64,000 nt of DNA from Hydractinia symbiolongicarpus (taxonomy: Eukaryota > Cnidaria > Hydrozoa > Anthoathecata > Hydractiniidae). A program made the translations under genes and the position numbers. Below, one piece after another: positions 37,288 to 49,599 of the stretch; position 1 is the first letter of the stretch; every line of letters begins with the position of its first letter. The stretch is taken from NCBI RefSeq assembly GCF_029227915.1, contig NC_079881.1, forward strand, positions 31,287,501 to 31,351,500, read 5' to 3'. A model generated the notes under the pieces. That model had not been told where the DNA came from. It did not search any database and saw only the letters and a list, made by a program, of their open reading frames with translations.

Positions 37288-38409
37288 AGGTCACAGTCCA
37301 AAGTTAGTTCGATTAAGTCCCACAGTCAATCGTTTCATTGTTAAAAGCGATGCAACTTAGTAATATTAAAAAAATATCGCTAAATACATGTTGGTACGAA
37401 TATTTGACCCCACCGTTGTAACTCAAACGGACTGACACCATTAAAAAGTCAATCAAATGTAGTTTTTGAAACTGTCGCTATCTCTTCTGCGCGCAATAAC
37501 GGCTTGGATTGGTCCCACAGTAAAAAATGACTTATTAATGTAAATTTTTAAAAGAAGCGCTACCACAGCGCCCAGTGTAAACGCTGAGTTCCGGCAATCA
37601 TGTCAAATTAAGAAGAATGTTATTTCTTGGAGTCCAATTGTCTCATTTATCACATTTATCAGGTCACAGTCCAATGTTAGTTCAATTAAGTCCCACAGTC
37701 AATCGTTTCATTGTTAAAAGCGATGCAACCTAGTAATATCAGAAAAATATCGCTAAATACATGTTGGTACGAATATGTTACCCAACCGTTGTAACTCAAA
37801 CGGAGTGACACCGTTAGAAACTCAATGAAATGTAGTTTTTGAAACTGTTGCTATTTCTTCAGCGCGCGATAACGGCTAGGATTGGTCCCACAGTAAAAAA
37901 ATGACTTTTTTTTATCTTAATTCTTAAATGAAGCGGTACCACAGCGACCAGTGTAATCGCTGAGTTTCAGCAATCATTCCAAATTAAGAAGAATGTTATT
38001 TCTTGGAGTCCAATTGTCTCATTTATCACATTTATCAGGTCACAGTCCAAAGTTAGTTCGATTAAGTCCCACAGTCAATCGTTTCATTGTTAAAAGCGAT
38101 GCAACTTAGTAATATTAAAAAAAATATCGCTAAATACATGTTGGTACGAATTTTTGACCCCACCGTTGTAACTCAAACGGACTGACACCATTAAAAAGTC
38201 AATCAAATGTAGTTTTTGAAACTGTCGCTATCTCTTCAGCGCGCAATAACGGCTTGGATTGGTCGCACAGTAAAAAATGACTTTGTAATGTAAATTCTTA
38301 AATGAAGCGGTACCACAGCGCCTAGTGTAATTGCTGAGTTTCGGCAATCATGTCAAATTGAGAAGAATGTTATTTCTTGGAGTCCAATTTTCTCATTATC
38401 ACATTTATT
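37288..38409. repeat. 1,122-bp trimer, first copy
   Basis: Monomers start at 37288, 37661 and 38037 (373, 376, 373 bp). Rare markers CTCATTATCACATTTATTAGG (near 37271), TCTCTTCTGCGCGC (37483), GTCCAATGTTAG and CAATCATTCC recur exactly 1,122 bp downstream. The third monomer contains the exchange junction: cassette I up to GTAATGTAAATT, then cassette II from CTTAAATGAAGCGG (about 38283-38310). Confidence 0.93.
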
Positions 38410-39532
38410 AGGTCACAGTCCAAAGTTAGTTCGATTAAGTCCCACAGTCAATCGTTTCATTGTTAAAAGCGATGCAACTTAGTAATATTAAAAAAATATC
38501 GCTAAATACATGTTGGTACGAATATTTGACCCCACCGTTGTAACTCAAACGGACTGACACCATTAAAAAGTCAATCAAATGTAGTTTTTGAAACTGTCGC
38601 TATCTCTTCTGCGCGCAATAACGGCTTGGATTGGTCCCACAGTAAAAAATGACTTATTAATGTAAATTTTTAAAAGAAGCGCTACCACAGCGCCCAGTGT
38701 AAACGCTGAGTTCCGGCAATCATGTCAAATTAAGAAGAATGTTATTTCTTGGAGTCCAATTGTCTCATTTATCACATTTATCAGGTCACAGTCCAATGTT
38801 AGTTCAATTAAGTCCCACAGTCAATCGTTTCATTGTTAAAAGCGATGCAACCTAGTAATATCAGAAAAATATCGCTAAATACATGTTGGTACGAATATGT
38901 TACCCAACCGTTGTAACTCAAACGGAGTGACACCGTTAGAAACTCAATGAAATGTAGTTTTTGAAACTGTTGCTATTTCTTCAGCGCGCGATAACGGCTA
39001 GGATTGGTCCCACAGTAAAAAAATGACTTTTTTTTATCTTAATTCTTAAATGAAGCGGTACCACAGCGACCAGTGTAATCGCTGAGTTTCAGCAATCATT
39101 CCAAATTAAGAAGAATGTTATTTCTTGGAGTCCAATTGTCTCATTTATCACATTTATCAGGTCACAGTCCAAAGTTAGTTCGATTAAGTCCCACAGTCAA
39201 TCGTTTCATTGTTAAAAGCGATGCAACTTAGTAATATTAAAAAAAATATCGCTAAATACATGTTGGTACGAATTTTTGACCCCACCGTTGTAACTCAAAC
39301 GGACTGACACCATTAAAAAGTCAATCAAATGTAGTTTTTGAAACTGTCGCTATCTCTTCAGCGCGCAATAACGGCTTGGATTGGTCGCACAGTAAAAAAT
39401 GACTTTGTAATGTAAATTTTTAAAAGAAGCGCTACCACAGCGCCCAGTGTAAACGCTGAGTTCCGGCAATCATGTCAAATTAAGAAGAATGTTATTTCTT
39501 GGAGTCCAATTGTCTCATTTATCACATTTATC
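38410..39532. repeat. 1,122-bp trimer, second copy
   Basis: Monomers start at 38410, 38783 and 39159 (373, 376, 374 bp), pairing with 37288, 37661 and 38037. GAATTTTTGACCCC is at 38148 and 39270, again 1,122 bp apart. Here GACTTTGTAATG continues as ordinary cassette I (TTTTTAAAAGAAGCGC), so this copy has the unbroken version of the sequence that is chimeric in the first copy. Confidence 0.93.
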
Positions 39533-40654
39533 AGGTCACAGTCCAAAGTTAGTTCAATTAAGTCCCACAGTCAATCGTTTAATTGTTAAAAGCGATGCAA
39601 CCTAGTAATATCAGAAAAATATCGCTAAATACATGTTGGTACGAATATGTGACCCAACCGTTGTAGCTCAAACGGAGTGACACCGTTAGAAAGTCAATGA
39701 AATGTAGTTTTTGAAACTGTTGCTATTTCTTCAGCGCGCGATAACGGCTAGGATTGGTCCCACAGTAAAAAAATGACTTTTTTATCTTAATTCTTAAATG
39801 AAGCGGTACCACAGCGCCCAGTGTAATTGCTGAGTTTCGGAATCATGTCAAATTGAGAAGAATGTTATTTCTTGGAGTCCAATTTTCTCATTATCACAAT
39901 TATTAGGTCACAGTCCAAAGTTAGTTCGATTAAGTCCCACAGTCAATCGTTTCATTGTTAAAAGCGATTCAACTTAGTAATATTAAAAAAAATATCGCTA
40001 AATACATGTTGGTACGAATATTTGACCCCACCGTTGTAACTCAAACGGACTGACACCATTAAAAAGTCAATCAAATGTAGTTTTTGAAACTGTCGCTATC
40101 TCTTCAGCGCGCAATAACGGCTTGGATTGGTCCCACAGTAAAAAATGACTTATTAATGTAAATTTTTAAAAGAAGCGCTACCACAGCGCCCAGTGTAAAC
40201 GCTGAGTTCCGGCAATCATGTCAAATTAAGAAGAATGTTATTTCTTGGAGTCCAATTGTCTCATTTATCACATTTATCAGGTCACAGTCCAAAGTTAGTT
40301 CAATTAAGTCCCACAGTCAATCGTTTTATTGTTAAAAGCGATGCAACCTAGTAATATCAGAAAAATATTGCTAAATACATGTTGGTACGAATATGTTACC
40401 CAACCGTTGTAACTCAAACGGAGTGACACCGTTAGAAACTCAATGAAATGTAGTTTTTGAAACTGTTGCTATTTCTTCAGCGCGCGATAACGGCTAGGAT
40501 TGGTCCAACAGTAAAAAAATGACTTTTTTTTATCTTAATTCTTAAATGAAGCGGTACCACAGCGACCAGTGTAATCGCTGAGTTTCAGCAATCATGCCAA
40601 ATTAAGAAGAATGTTATTTCTTGGAGTCCAATTCTCTCATTTATCACATTTATC
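39533..40654. repeat. Three further monomers of the same mixed type
   Basis: Starts at 39533 (GTTGTAGCTC type), 39905 (AACTTAGTAATATTAAA type) and 40279 (A type). The order matches 36915-38036. Private changes are a lost base in TTTCGGAATCATG near 39838, ATCACAATTATTAGG and GCGATTCAAC. Confidence 0.88.
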
Positions 40655-42133
40655 AGGTCACAGTCCAAAGTTAGTTCAATTAAGTCCTACAGTCAATCGT
40701 TTCATTGTTAAAAGCGATGCAACCTAGTAATATCAGAAAAATATCGCTACCAATATGTGACCCAACCGTTGTAACTCAAACAAAGTGACACCGTTAGAAA
40801 GTCAATGAAATGTAGTTTTTGAAACTGTTGCTGTTTCTTCAGCGCGCGATAACGGCTAGGATTGGTCCCACAGTAAAAAATGACTTATTAATGTAAATTT
40901 TTAAAAGAAGCGCTACCACAGCGCCCAGTATAAACGCTGAGTTCCGGCAATCATGTCAAATTAAGAAGAATGTTATTTCTTGGAGTCCAATTGTCTCATT
41001 TATCACATTTATCAGGTCACAGTCCAAAGTTAGTTCAATTAAGTCCCACAGTCAATCGTTTAATTGTTAAAAGCGATGCAACCTAGTAATATCTGAAAAA
41101 TATCGCTAAATACATGTTGGTACGAATATGTGACCCACCGGTTGTAACTCAAACCGAGTGACACCGTTAGAAAGTCAATGAAATGTAGTTTTTGAAACTG
41201 TCGCTATTTCTTCAGTGCGCGCTAACGGCTAGGATTGGTCCCACAGTAAAAAATCACTTATTAATGTAAATTTTTAAAAGAAGCGCTACCACAGCGCCCA
41301 GTGTAAACGCTGAGTTCCAGCAATCATGTCCAATTAAGAAGAATGTTATTTCTTGGAGTTCAATTGTCTCATTTATCACATTTATCAGGTCACAGTCCAA
41401 AGTTAGTTCAATTAAGTCCCACAGTCAATCGTTTCATTGTTAAAAGCGATGCAACCTAGTAATATCAAAAAAAATATCGCTAAATACATGTTGGTACGAA
41501 TATTTGACCCTACCGTTGTAACTCAAACGGACTTACATCATTAAAAAGTCAATCAAATGTAGTTTTTGAAACTGTCGCTATTTCTTCAGCGCGCAATAAC
41601 GGCTAGGACTGGTCCCACAGTAAAAAAATGACTTTTTTATCTTAATTCTTAAATGAAAAGGTACCACAGCGCCCAGTGTAATTGCTGAGCTTCGGCAATC
41701 ATGTCAAATTAAGAAGAATGTTATTTCTTGGAGTCCAATTGTCTCATTTATCACATTTATCAGGTCACAGTCCAAAGTTAGTTCAATTAAGTCCCACTGT
41801 CAATCGTTTTATTGTTAAAAGCAATACAACCTAGTAATATCAGAAAAATATCGCTAAATACATGTTGGTACGAATATGTGACGCAACCGTTGTAACTGAA
41901 GTGGATTGATACCGTTAGAAAGTCAATGAAATGTAGTTTTTGAAACTGTTGCTATTTCTTCAGTGCGCGCTAACGGCTACGATTGGTCCCACAATAAAAA
42001 ATCACTTATTAATGTAAATTTTTAAAGAAGCGCTACCACAACGCCCAGTGTAATTGCTGAGTTTCGGCAATCATGTCAAATTAAGAAGAATGCTATTTCT
42101 TGGAGTCCAATTGTCTCATTTATCACATTTATC
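40655..42133. repeat. 1,479-bp tetramer, first copy
   Basis: Monomers start at 40655 (short, CTACCAATATG and AACAAAGTGAC), 41014 (ATCTGAAAAATATCG, CCCACCGGTTG), 41387 (GGACTTACATC, GGCTAGGACTGG) and 41762 (CCCACTGTCAATCG, AAGCAATACAACC, GAAGTGGATTG). Each has a partner 1,479 bp downstream. The final monomer ends differently from its partner (ACAACGCCCAGTGTAATTG). Confidence 0.92.
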
Positions 42134-43613
42134 AGGTGACAGTCCAAATTTAGCTCAATTAAGTCCCACAGTCAATCGTTTCATTGTTAAAAGCGATGCA
42201 ACCTAGTAATATCAGAAAAATATCGCTACCAATATGTGACCCAACCGTTGTAACTCAAACAAAGTGACACCGTTAGAAAGTCAATGAAATGTAGTTTTTG
42301 AAACTGTTGCTGTTTCTTCAGCGCGCGATAACGGCTAGGATTGGTCCCACAGTAAAAAATGACTTATTAATGTAAATTTTTAAAAGAAGCGCTACCACAG
42401 CGCCCAGTATAAACGCTGAGTTCCGGCAATCATGTCAAATTAAGAAGAATGTTATTTCTTGGAGTCCAATGGTCTCATTTATCACATTTATCAGGTCACA
42501 GTCCAAAGTTAGTTCAATTAAGTCCCACAGTCAATCGTTTAATTGTTAAAAGCGATGCAACCTAGTAATATCTGAAAAATATCGCTAAATACATGTTGGT
42601 ACGAATATGTGACCCACCGGTTGTAACTCAAACGGAGTGACACCGTTAGAAAGTCAATGAAATGTAGTTTTTGAAACTGTTGCTATTTCTTCAGTGCGCG
42701 CTAACGGCTAGGATTGGTCCCACAGTAAAAAATCACTTATTAATGTAAATTTTTAAAAGAAGCGCTACCACAGCGCCCAGTGTAAACGCTGAGTTCCAGC
42801 AATCATGTCCAATTAAGAAGAATGTTATTTCTTGGAGTCCAATTGTCTCATTTATCACATTTATCAGGTCACAGTCCAAAGTTAGTTCAATTAAGTCCCA
42901 CAGTCAATCGTTTCATTGTTAAAAGCGATGCAACCTAGTAATATCAAAAAAAATATCGCTAAATACATGTTGGTACGAATATTTGACCCTACCGTTGTAA
43001 CTCAAACGGACTTACATCATTAAAAAGTCAATCAAATGTAGTTTTTGAAACTGTCGCTATTTCTTCAGCGCGCAATAACGGCTAGGACTGGTCCCACAGT
43101 AAAAAAATGACTTTTTTATCTTAATTCTTAAATGAAACGGTACCACAGCGCCCAGTGTAATTGCTGAGTTTCGGCAATCATGTCAAATTAAGAAGAATGT
43201 TATTTCTTGGAGTCCAATTGTCTCATTTATCACATTTATCAGGTCACAGTCCAAAGTTAGTTCAATTAAGTCCCACTGTCAATCGTTTTATTGTTAAAAA
43301 CAATACAACCTAGTAATATCAGAAAAATATCGCTAAATACATGTTGGTACGAATATGTGACGCAACCGTTGTAACTGAAGTGGATTGATACCGTTAGAAA
43401 GTCAATGAAATGTAGTTCTTGAAACTGTTGCTATTTCTTCAGTGCGCGCTAACGGCTACGATTGGTCCCACAATAAAAAATCACTTATTAATGTAAATTT
43501 TTAAAAGAAGCGCTACCACAGCGCCCAGTGTAAACGCTGAGTTCCGGCAATCATGTCCAATTAAGAAGAATGTTATTTCTTGGAGTTCAATTGTCTCATT
43601 TATCACATTTATC
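42134..43613. repeat. 1,479-bp tetramer, second copy
   Basis: Monomers start at 42134, 42493, 42866 and 43241 and pair with those at 40655, 41014, 41387 and 41762. The start of the first (AGGTGACAG, AATTTAGCTC) differs from its partner, so the duplicated segment begins inside the monomer, after about 42170. The last has AAACAATACAACC against AAGCAATACAACC in its partner. Confidence 0.92.
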
Positions 43614-44363
43614 AGGTCACAGTCCAAAGTTAGTTCAATTAAGTCCCACAGTCAATCGTTTCATTGTTAAAAGCGATGCAACCTAGTAATATCAAAAAAA
43701 AATATCGCTAAATACATGTTGGTACGAATATTTGACCCAACCGTTGTAACTCAAACGGACTTACATCATTAAAAAGTCAATCAAATGTAGTTTTTGAAAC
43801 TGTCGCTATTTCTTCAGCGCGCAATAACGGCTAGGATTGGTCCCACAGTAAAAAAATGACTTTTTTATCTTAATTCTTAAATGAAACGGTACCACAGCGC
43901 CCAGTGTAATTGCTGAGTTTCGGCAATCATGTCAAATTAAGAAGAATGTTATTTCTTGGAGTCCAATTGTCTCATTTATCACATTTATCAGGTCACAGTC
44001 CAAAGTTAGTTCAATTAAGTCCCACTGTCAATCGTTTTATTGTTAAAAGCGGTACAACCTAGTAATATCAGAAAAATATCGCTAAATACATGTTGGTACG
44101 AATATGTGACGCAACCGTTGTAACTGAAGTGGATTGATACCGTTAGAAAGTAAATGAAATGTAGTTTTTGAAACTGTTGCTATTTCTTCAGTGCGCGCTA
44201 ACGGCTACGATTGGTCCCACAATAAAAAATGACTTTTTTTAGCTTAATTCTTAAATGAAGCGCTACCACAGTGTCCAGTGTAATCGCTGAGTTTCGGCAA
44301 TCTTGTCAAATTAAGAAGAATTTTATTTCTTGGAGTCCAATTGTCTCCTTTATCACATTTATC
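43614..44363. repeat. Extra dimer related to 42866-43613
   Basis: Monomers at 43614 and 43990 repeat the GGACTTACATC and CCCACTGTCAATCG pair at 42866 and 43241, offset 748-749 bp. Differences include GCGGTACAACC and AGTAAATGAAATG. This adds a dimeric gain on top of the tetramer duplication. Confidence 0.88.
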
Positions 44364-45858
44364 AGTTGACAGTCCAAATTTAGTTCAATTAAGTCCCACA
44401 GTCAATAGTTTCATAGTTAAAAGCGATGCAACCTAGTAATATCGGAAAAATGTCGCTAAATACATGTTGGTACGAATATGTGACCCAACCGTTGTAACTC
44501 AAACGGAGTTACACCGTTAGAAAGTCATTGAAATGTAGTTTTTGAAACTGTTGCTATTTCTTCAGCGCGCGATAACGGCTAGGATTAGTCCCACAGTAAA
44601 AAAATGACTTTTTTATCTTAATTTTTAAATGAAGCGGTACCACAGCGCCCAGTGTAATTGCTGAGTTTCGGCAATCATGTCAAACTAAGAAGAATGTTAT
44701 TTCTTGGAGTCCAATTTTCTCATTTATCACATTTATCAGGTGACAGTCCAAAGTTAGTTCGATTAAGTCCCACAGTCAATCGTTTCATTGTTAAAAGCGA
44801 TGCAACCTAGTAATATCAGAAAAATATCGCTAAATACATGTTGGTACGAATATGTGACCCAACCGTTGTAACTCAAACGGAGTGACACCGTTAGAAAGTC
44901 ATTGAAATGTAGTTTTTGAAACTGTTGCTATTTCTTCAGCGCGCGATAACGGCTAGGATTGGTCCCACAGTAAAAAAGGACTTATTAATGTAAATTTTTA
45001 AAAGAAGCGCTACCACAGCGCCCAGTGTAAACGCTGAGTTCCGGCAATCATGTCAAATTAAGAAGAATGTTATTTCTTGGAGTCCAATTGTCTCATTTAT
45101 CACATTTATCAGGTCACAGTCCAAAGTTAGTTCAATTAAGTCCCACAGTCAATCGTTTCATTGTTAAAAGCGATGCAACCTAGTAATATCAGAAAAATAT
45201 CGCTAAATACATGTTGGTACGAATATGTGACCCACCGGTTGTAACTCAAACGGAGTGACACCGTTAGAAAGTCAATGAAATGTAGTTTTTGAAACTGTTG
45301 CTATTTCTTCAGTGCGCAATAACGGCTAGGATTGGTCCCACAGTAAAAAATCACTTATTAATGTAAATTTTTAAAAGAAGCGCTACCACAGCGCCCAGTG
45401 TAAACGCTGAGTTCCGGCAATCATGTCCAATTAAGAAGAATGTTATTTCTTGGAGTTCAATTGTCTCATTTATCACATTTATCAGGTCACAGTCCAAAGT
45501 TAGTTCAATTAAGTCGCACAGTCAATCGTTTCATTGTTAAAAGCGATGCAACCTAGTAATATCAGAAAAATATCGCTAAATACATGTTGGTACGAATATG
45601 TTACCAAACCGTTGTAACTCAAACGGAGTGACACCGTTAGAAAGTCAATGAAATGTAGTTTTTGAAACTGTTGCTATTTCTTCAGCGCGCGATAACGGCT
45701 AGGATTGGTCCCACAGTAAAAAAATGACTTTTTTTATCTTAATTCTTAAATGAAGCGGTACCACAGCGACCAGTGTAATCGCTGAGTTTCAGCAATCATG
45801 CCAAATTAAGAAGAATGTTATTTCTTGGAGTCCAATTGTCTCATTTATCACATTTATC
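44364..45858. repeat. Four mixed monomers
   Basis: Starts at 44364 (CAGTTGACAG, CAATAGTTTCATAG and ATGTCGCTAAAT family), 44738, 45111 (CCCACCGGTTG, cassette I with AATCACTTATT) and 45484 (ATGTTACCAAACC, AGTCGCACAG). The last resembles the copy at 48103, 2,619 bp or seven monomers away. Confidence 0.87.
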
Positions 45859-48800
45859 AGGTCACAGTCCAAAGTTAGTTCAATTAAGTCCCACAGTCAA
45901 TCGTTTCATTGTTAAAAGCGATGCAACCTAGTAATATCAGAAAAATATCGCTAAATACATGTTGGTACGAATATGTGACCCAACCGTTGTAACTCAAACG
46001 GAGTGACACCGTTAGAAAGTCATTGAAATGTAGTTTTTGAAACTGTTGCTATTTCTTCAGCGCGCGATAACGGCTGGGATTGGTCCCACAGTAAAAAAAT
46101 GACTTTTTTATCTTAATTCTTAAATGAAGCGGTACCACAGCGCCCAGTGTAATTGCTGAGTTTCGGCAATCATGTCAAATTAAGAAGAATGTTATTTCTT
46201 GGAGTCCAATTTTCTCATTTATCACATTTATTAGGTCACAGTCCAAAGTTAGTTCGATTAAGTCCCACAGTCAATCGTTTCATTGTTAAAAGCGATGCAA
46301 CTTAGTAATATCAAAAAAAATATCGCTAAATACGTGTTGGTACAAATATTTGACCCAACCGTTGTAACTCAAACGGACTGACACCATTAAAAAGTCAATC
46401 AAATGTAGTTTTTGAAACTGTCGCTATTTCTTCAGCGCGCGATAACGGCTAGGATTGGTCCCACAGTAAAAAATGACTTATTAATGTAAATTTTTAAAAG
46501 AAGCGCTACCACAGCGCCCAGTGTAAACGCTGAGTTCCGGCAATCATGTCAAATTAAGAAGAATGTTATTTCTTGGAGTCCAATTTTCTCATTTATCACA
46601 TTTATTAGGTCACAGTCCAAAGTTAGTTCGATTAAGTCCCACAGTCAATCGTTTCATTGTTAAAAGCGATGCAACTTAGTAATATCAAAAAAAATATCGC
46701 TTAATACGTGTTGGTACAAATATTTGACCCAACCGTTGTAACTCAAACGGAGTGACACTGTTAGAAAGTCAATGAAATGTAGTTTTTGAAACTGTTGCTA
46801 TTTCTTCAGTGCGCAATAACGGCTAGGATTGGTCCCACAGTAAAAAATCACTTATTAATGTAAATTTTTAAAAGAAGCGCTACCACAGCGCCCAGTGTAA
46901 ACGCTGAGTTCCGGCAATCATGTCCAATTAAGAAGAATGTTATTTCTTGGAGTCCAATTGTCTCATTTATCACATTTATCAGGTCACAGTCCAAAGTTAG
47001 TTCAATTAAGTCCCACAGTCAATCGTTTCATTGTTAAAAGCGATGCAACCTAGTAATATCAGAAAAATATCGCTAAATACATGTTGGTACGAATATGTGA
47101 CCCAACTGTTGTAACTCAAACGGAGTGACACCGTTAGAAAGTCATTGAAATGTAGTTTTTGAAACTGTTGCTATTTCTTCAGCGCGCGATAACGGCTGGG
47201 ATTGGTCCCACAGTAAAAAAATGACTTTTTTATCTTAATTCTTAAATGAAGCGGTACCACAGCGCCCAGTGTAATTGCTGAGTTTCGGCAATCATGTCAA
47301 ATTAAGAAGAATGTTATTTCTTGGAGTCCAATTTTCTCATTTATCACATTTATTAGGTCACAGTCCAAAGTTAGTTCGATTAAGTCCCACAGTCAATCGT
47401 TTCATTGTTAAAAGCGATGCAACTTAGTAATATCAAAAAAAATATCGCTAAATACGTGTTGGTACAAATATTTGACCCAACCGTTGTAACTCAAACGGAC
47501 TGACACCATTAAAAAGTCAATCAAATGTAGTTTTTGAAACTGTCGCTATTTCTTCAGCGCGCGATAACGGCTAGGATTGGTCCCACAGTAAAAAATGACT
47601 TATTAATGTAAATTTTTAAAAGAAGCGCTACCACAGCGCCCAGTGTAAACGCTGAGTTCCGGCAATCATGTCAAATTAAGAAGAATGTTATTTCTTGGAG
47701 TCCAATTTTCTCATTTATCACATTTATTAGGTCACAGTCCAAAGTTAGTTCGATTAAGTCCCACAGTCAATCGTTTCATTGTTAAAAGCGATGCAACTTA
47801 GTAATATCAAAAAAAATATCGCTTAATACGTGTTGGTACAAATATTTGACCCAACCGTTGTAACTCAAACGGAGTGACACCGTTAGAAAGTCAATGAAAT
47901 GTAGTTTTTGAAACTGTTGCTATTTCTTCAGTGCGCAATAACGGCTAGGATTGGTCCCACAGTAAAAAATCACTTATTAATGTAAATTTTTAAAAGAAGC
48001 GCTACCACAGCGCCCAGTGTAAACGCTGAGTTCCGGCAATCATGTCCAATTAAGAAGAATGTTATTTCTTGGAGTCCAATTGTCTCATTTATCACATTTA
48101 TCAGGTCACAGTCCAAAGTTAGTTTAATTAAGTCTCACAGTCAATCGTTTCATTGTTAAAAGCGATGCAACCTAGTAATATCAGAAAAATATCGCTAAAT
48201 ACATGTTGGTACGAATATGTTACCAAACCGTTGTAACTCAAACGGAGTGACACCGTTAGAAAGTCAATGAAATGTAGTTTTTGAAACTGTTGCTATTTCT
48301 TCAGCGCGCGATAACGGCTAGGATTGGTCCCACAGTAAAAAAATGTCTTTTTTTATCTTAATTCTTAAATGAAGCGGTACCACAGCGACCAGTGTAATCG
48401 CTGAGTTTCAGCAATCATGCCAAATTAAGAAGAATGTTATTTCTTGGAGTCCAATTGTCTCATTTATCACATTTATCAGGTCACAGTCCAAAGTTAGTTC
48501 AATTAAGTCCCACAGTCAATCGTTTCATTGTTAAAAGTGATGCAACCTAGTAATATCAGAAAAATATCGCTAAATACATGTTGGTACGAATATGTGACCC
48601 AACCGTTGTAACTCAAACGGAGTGACACCGTTAGAAAGTCATTGAAATGTAGTTTTTGAAACTGTTGCTATTTCTTCAGCGCGCGATAACGGCTGGGATT
48701 GGTCCCACAGTAAAAAAATGACTTTTTTATCTTAATTCTTAAATGAAGCGGTACCACAGCGCCCAGTGTAATTGCTGAGTTTCGGCAATCATGTCAAATT

Positions 48801-49599
48801 AAGAAGAATGTTATTTCTTGGAGTCCAATTTTCTCATTTATCACATTTATTAGGTCACAGTCCAAAGTTAGTTCGATTAAGTCCCACAGTCAATCGTTTC
48901 ATTGTTAAAAGCGATGCAACTTAGTAATATCAAAAAAAATATCGCTAAATACGTGTTGGTACAAATATTTGACCCAACCGTTGTAACTCAAACGGACTGA
49001 CACCATTAAAAAGTCAATCAAATGTAGTTTTTGAAACTGTCGCTATTTCTTCAGCGCGCGATAACGGCTAGGATTGGTCCCACAGTAAAAAATGACTTAT
49101 TAATGTAAATTTTTAAAAGAAGCGCTACCACAGCGCCCAGTGTAAACGCTGAGTTCCGGCAATCATGTCAAATTAAGAAGAATGTTATTTCTTGGAGTCC
49201 AATTTTCTCATTTATCACATTTATTAGGTCACAGTCCAAAGTTAGTTCGATTAAGTCCCACAGTCAATCGTTTCATTGTTAAAAGCGATGCAACTTAGGA
49301 ATATCAAAAAAATTATCGCTTAATACGTGTTGGTACAAATATTTGACCCAACCGTTGTAACTCAAACGGACTGACACCATTAAAAAGTCAATCAAATGTA
49401 GTTTTTGAAACTGTCGCTATTTCTTCAGCGCGCAATAACGGCTAGGATTGGTCCCACAGTAAAAAATGACTTATTAATGTAAATTTTTAAAAGAAGCGCT
49501 ACCACAGCGCCCAGCGTAAACGTTGAGTTCCGGCAATCATGTCAAATTAAGAAGAATGTTATTTCTTGGAGTCCAATTGTCTCATTTATGACATTTATC
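45859..49599. repeat. Three 1,122-bp trimers, one interrupting monomer
   Basis: Trimers at 45859-46980, 46981-48102 and 48478-49599 are each exactly 1,122 bp (three times 374). Each contains a CGGCTGGGATTGG monomer followed by two with AGTTCGATTAAG, AACTTAGTAATATC and TACGTGTTGGTACAAATA. The marker CGCTTAATACGTG is at 46698, 47820 and 49317. A single A-type monomer (48103-48477; GTCTCACAG, GTTACCAAACC) separates the second and third. The third trimer's last monomer diverges in its second half (GACTGACACCATT, CAGCGTAAACGTTGAG). Confidence 0.92.
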
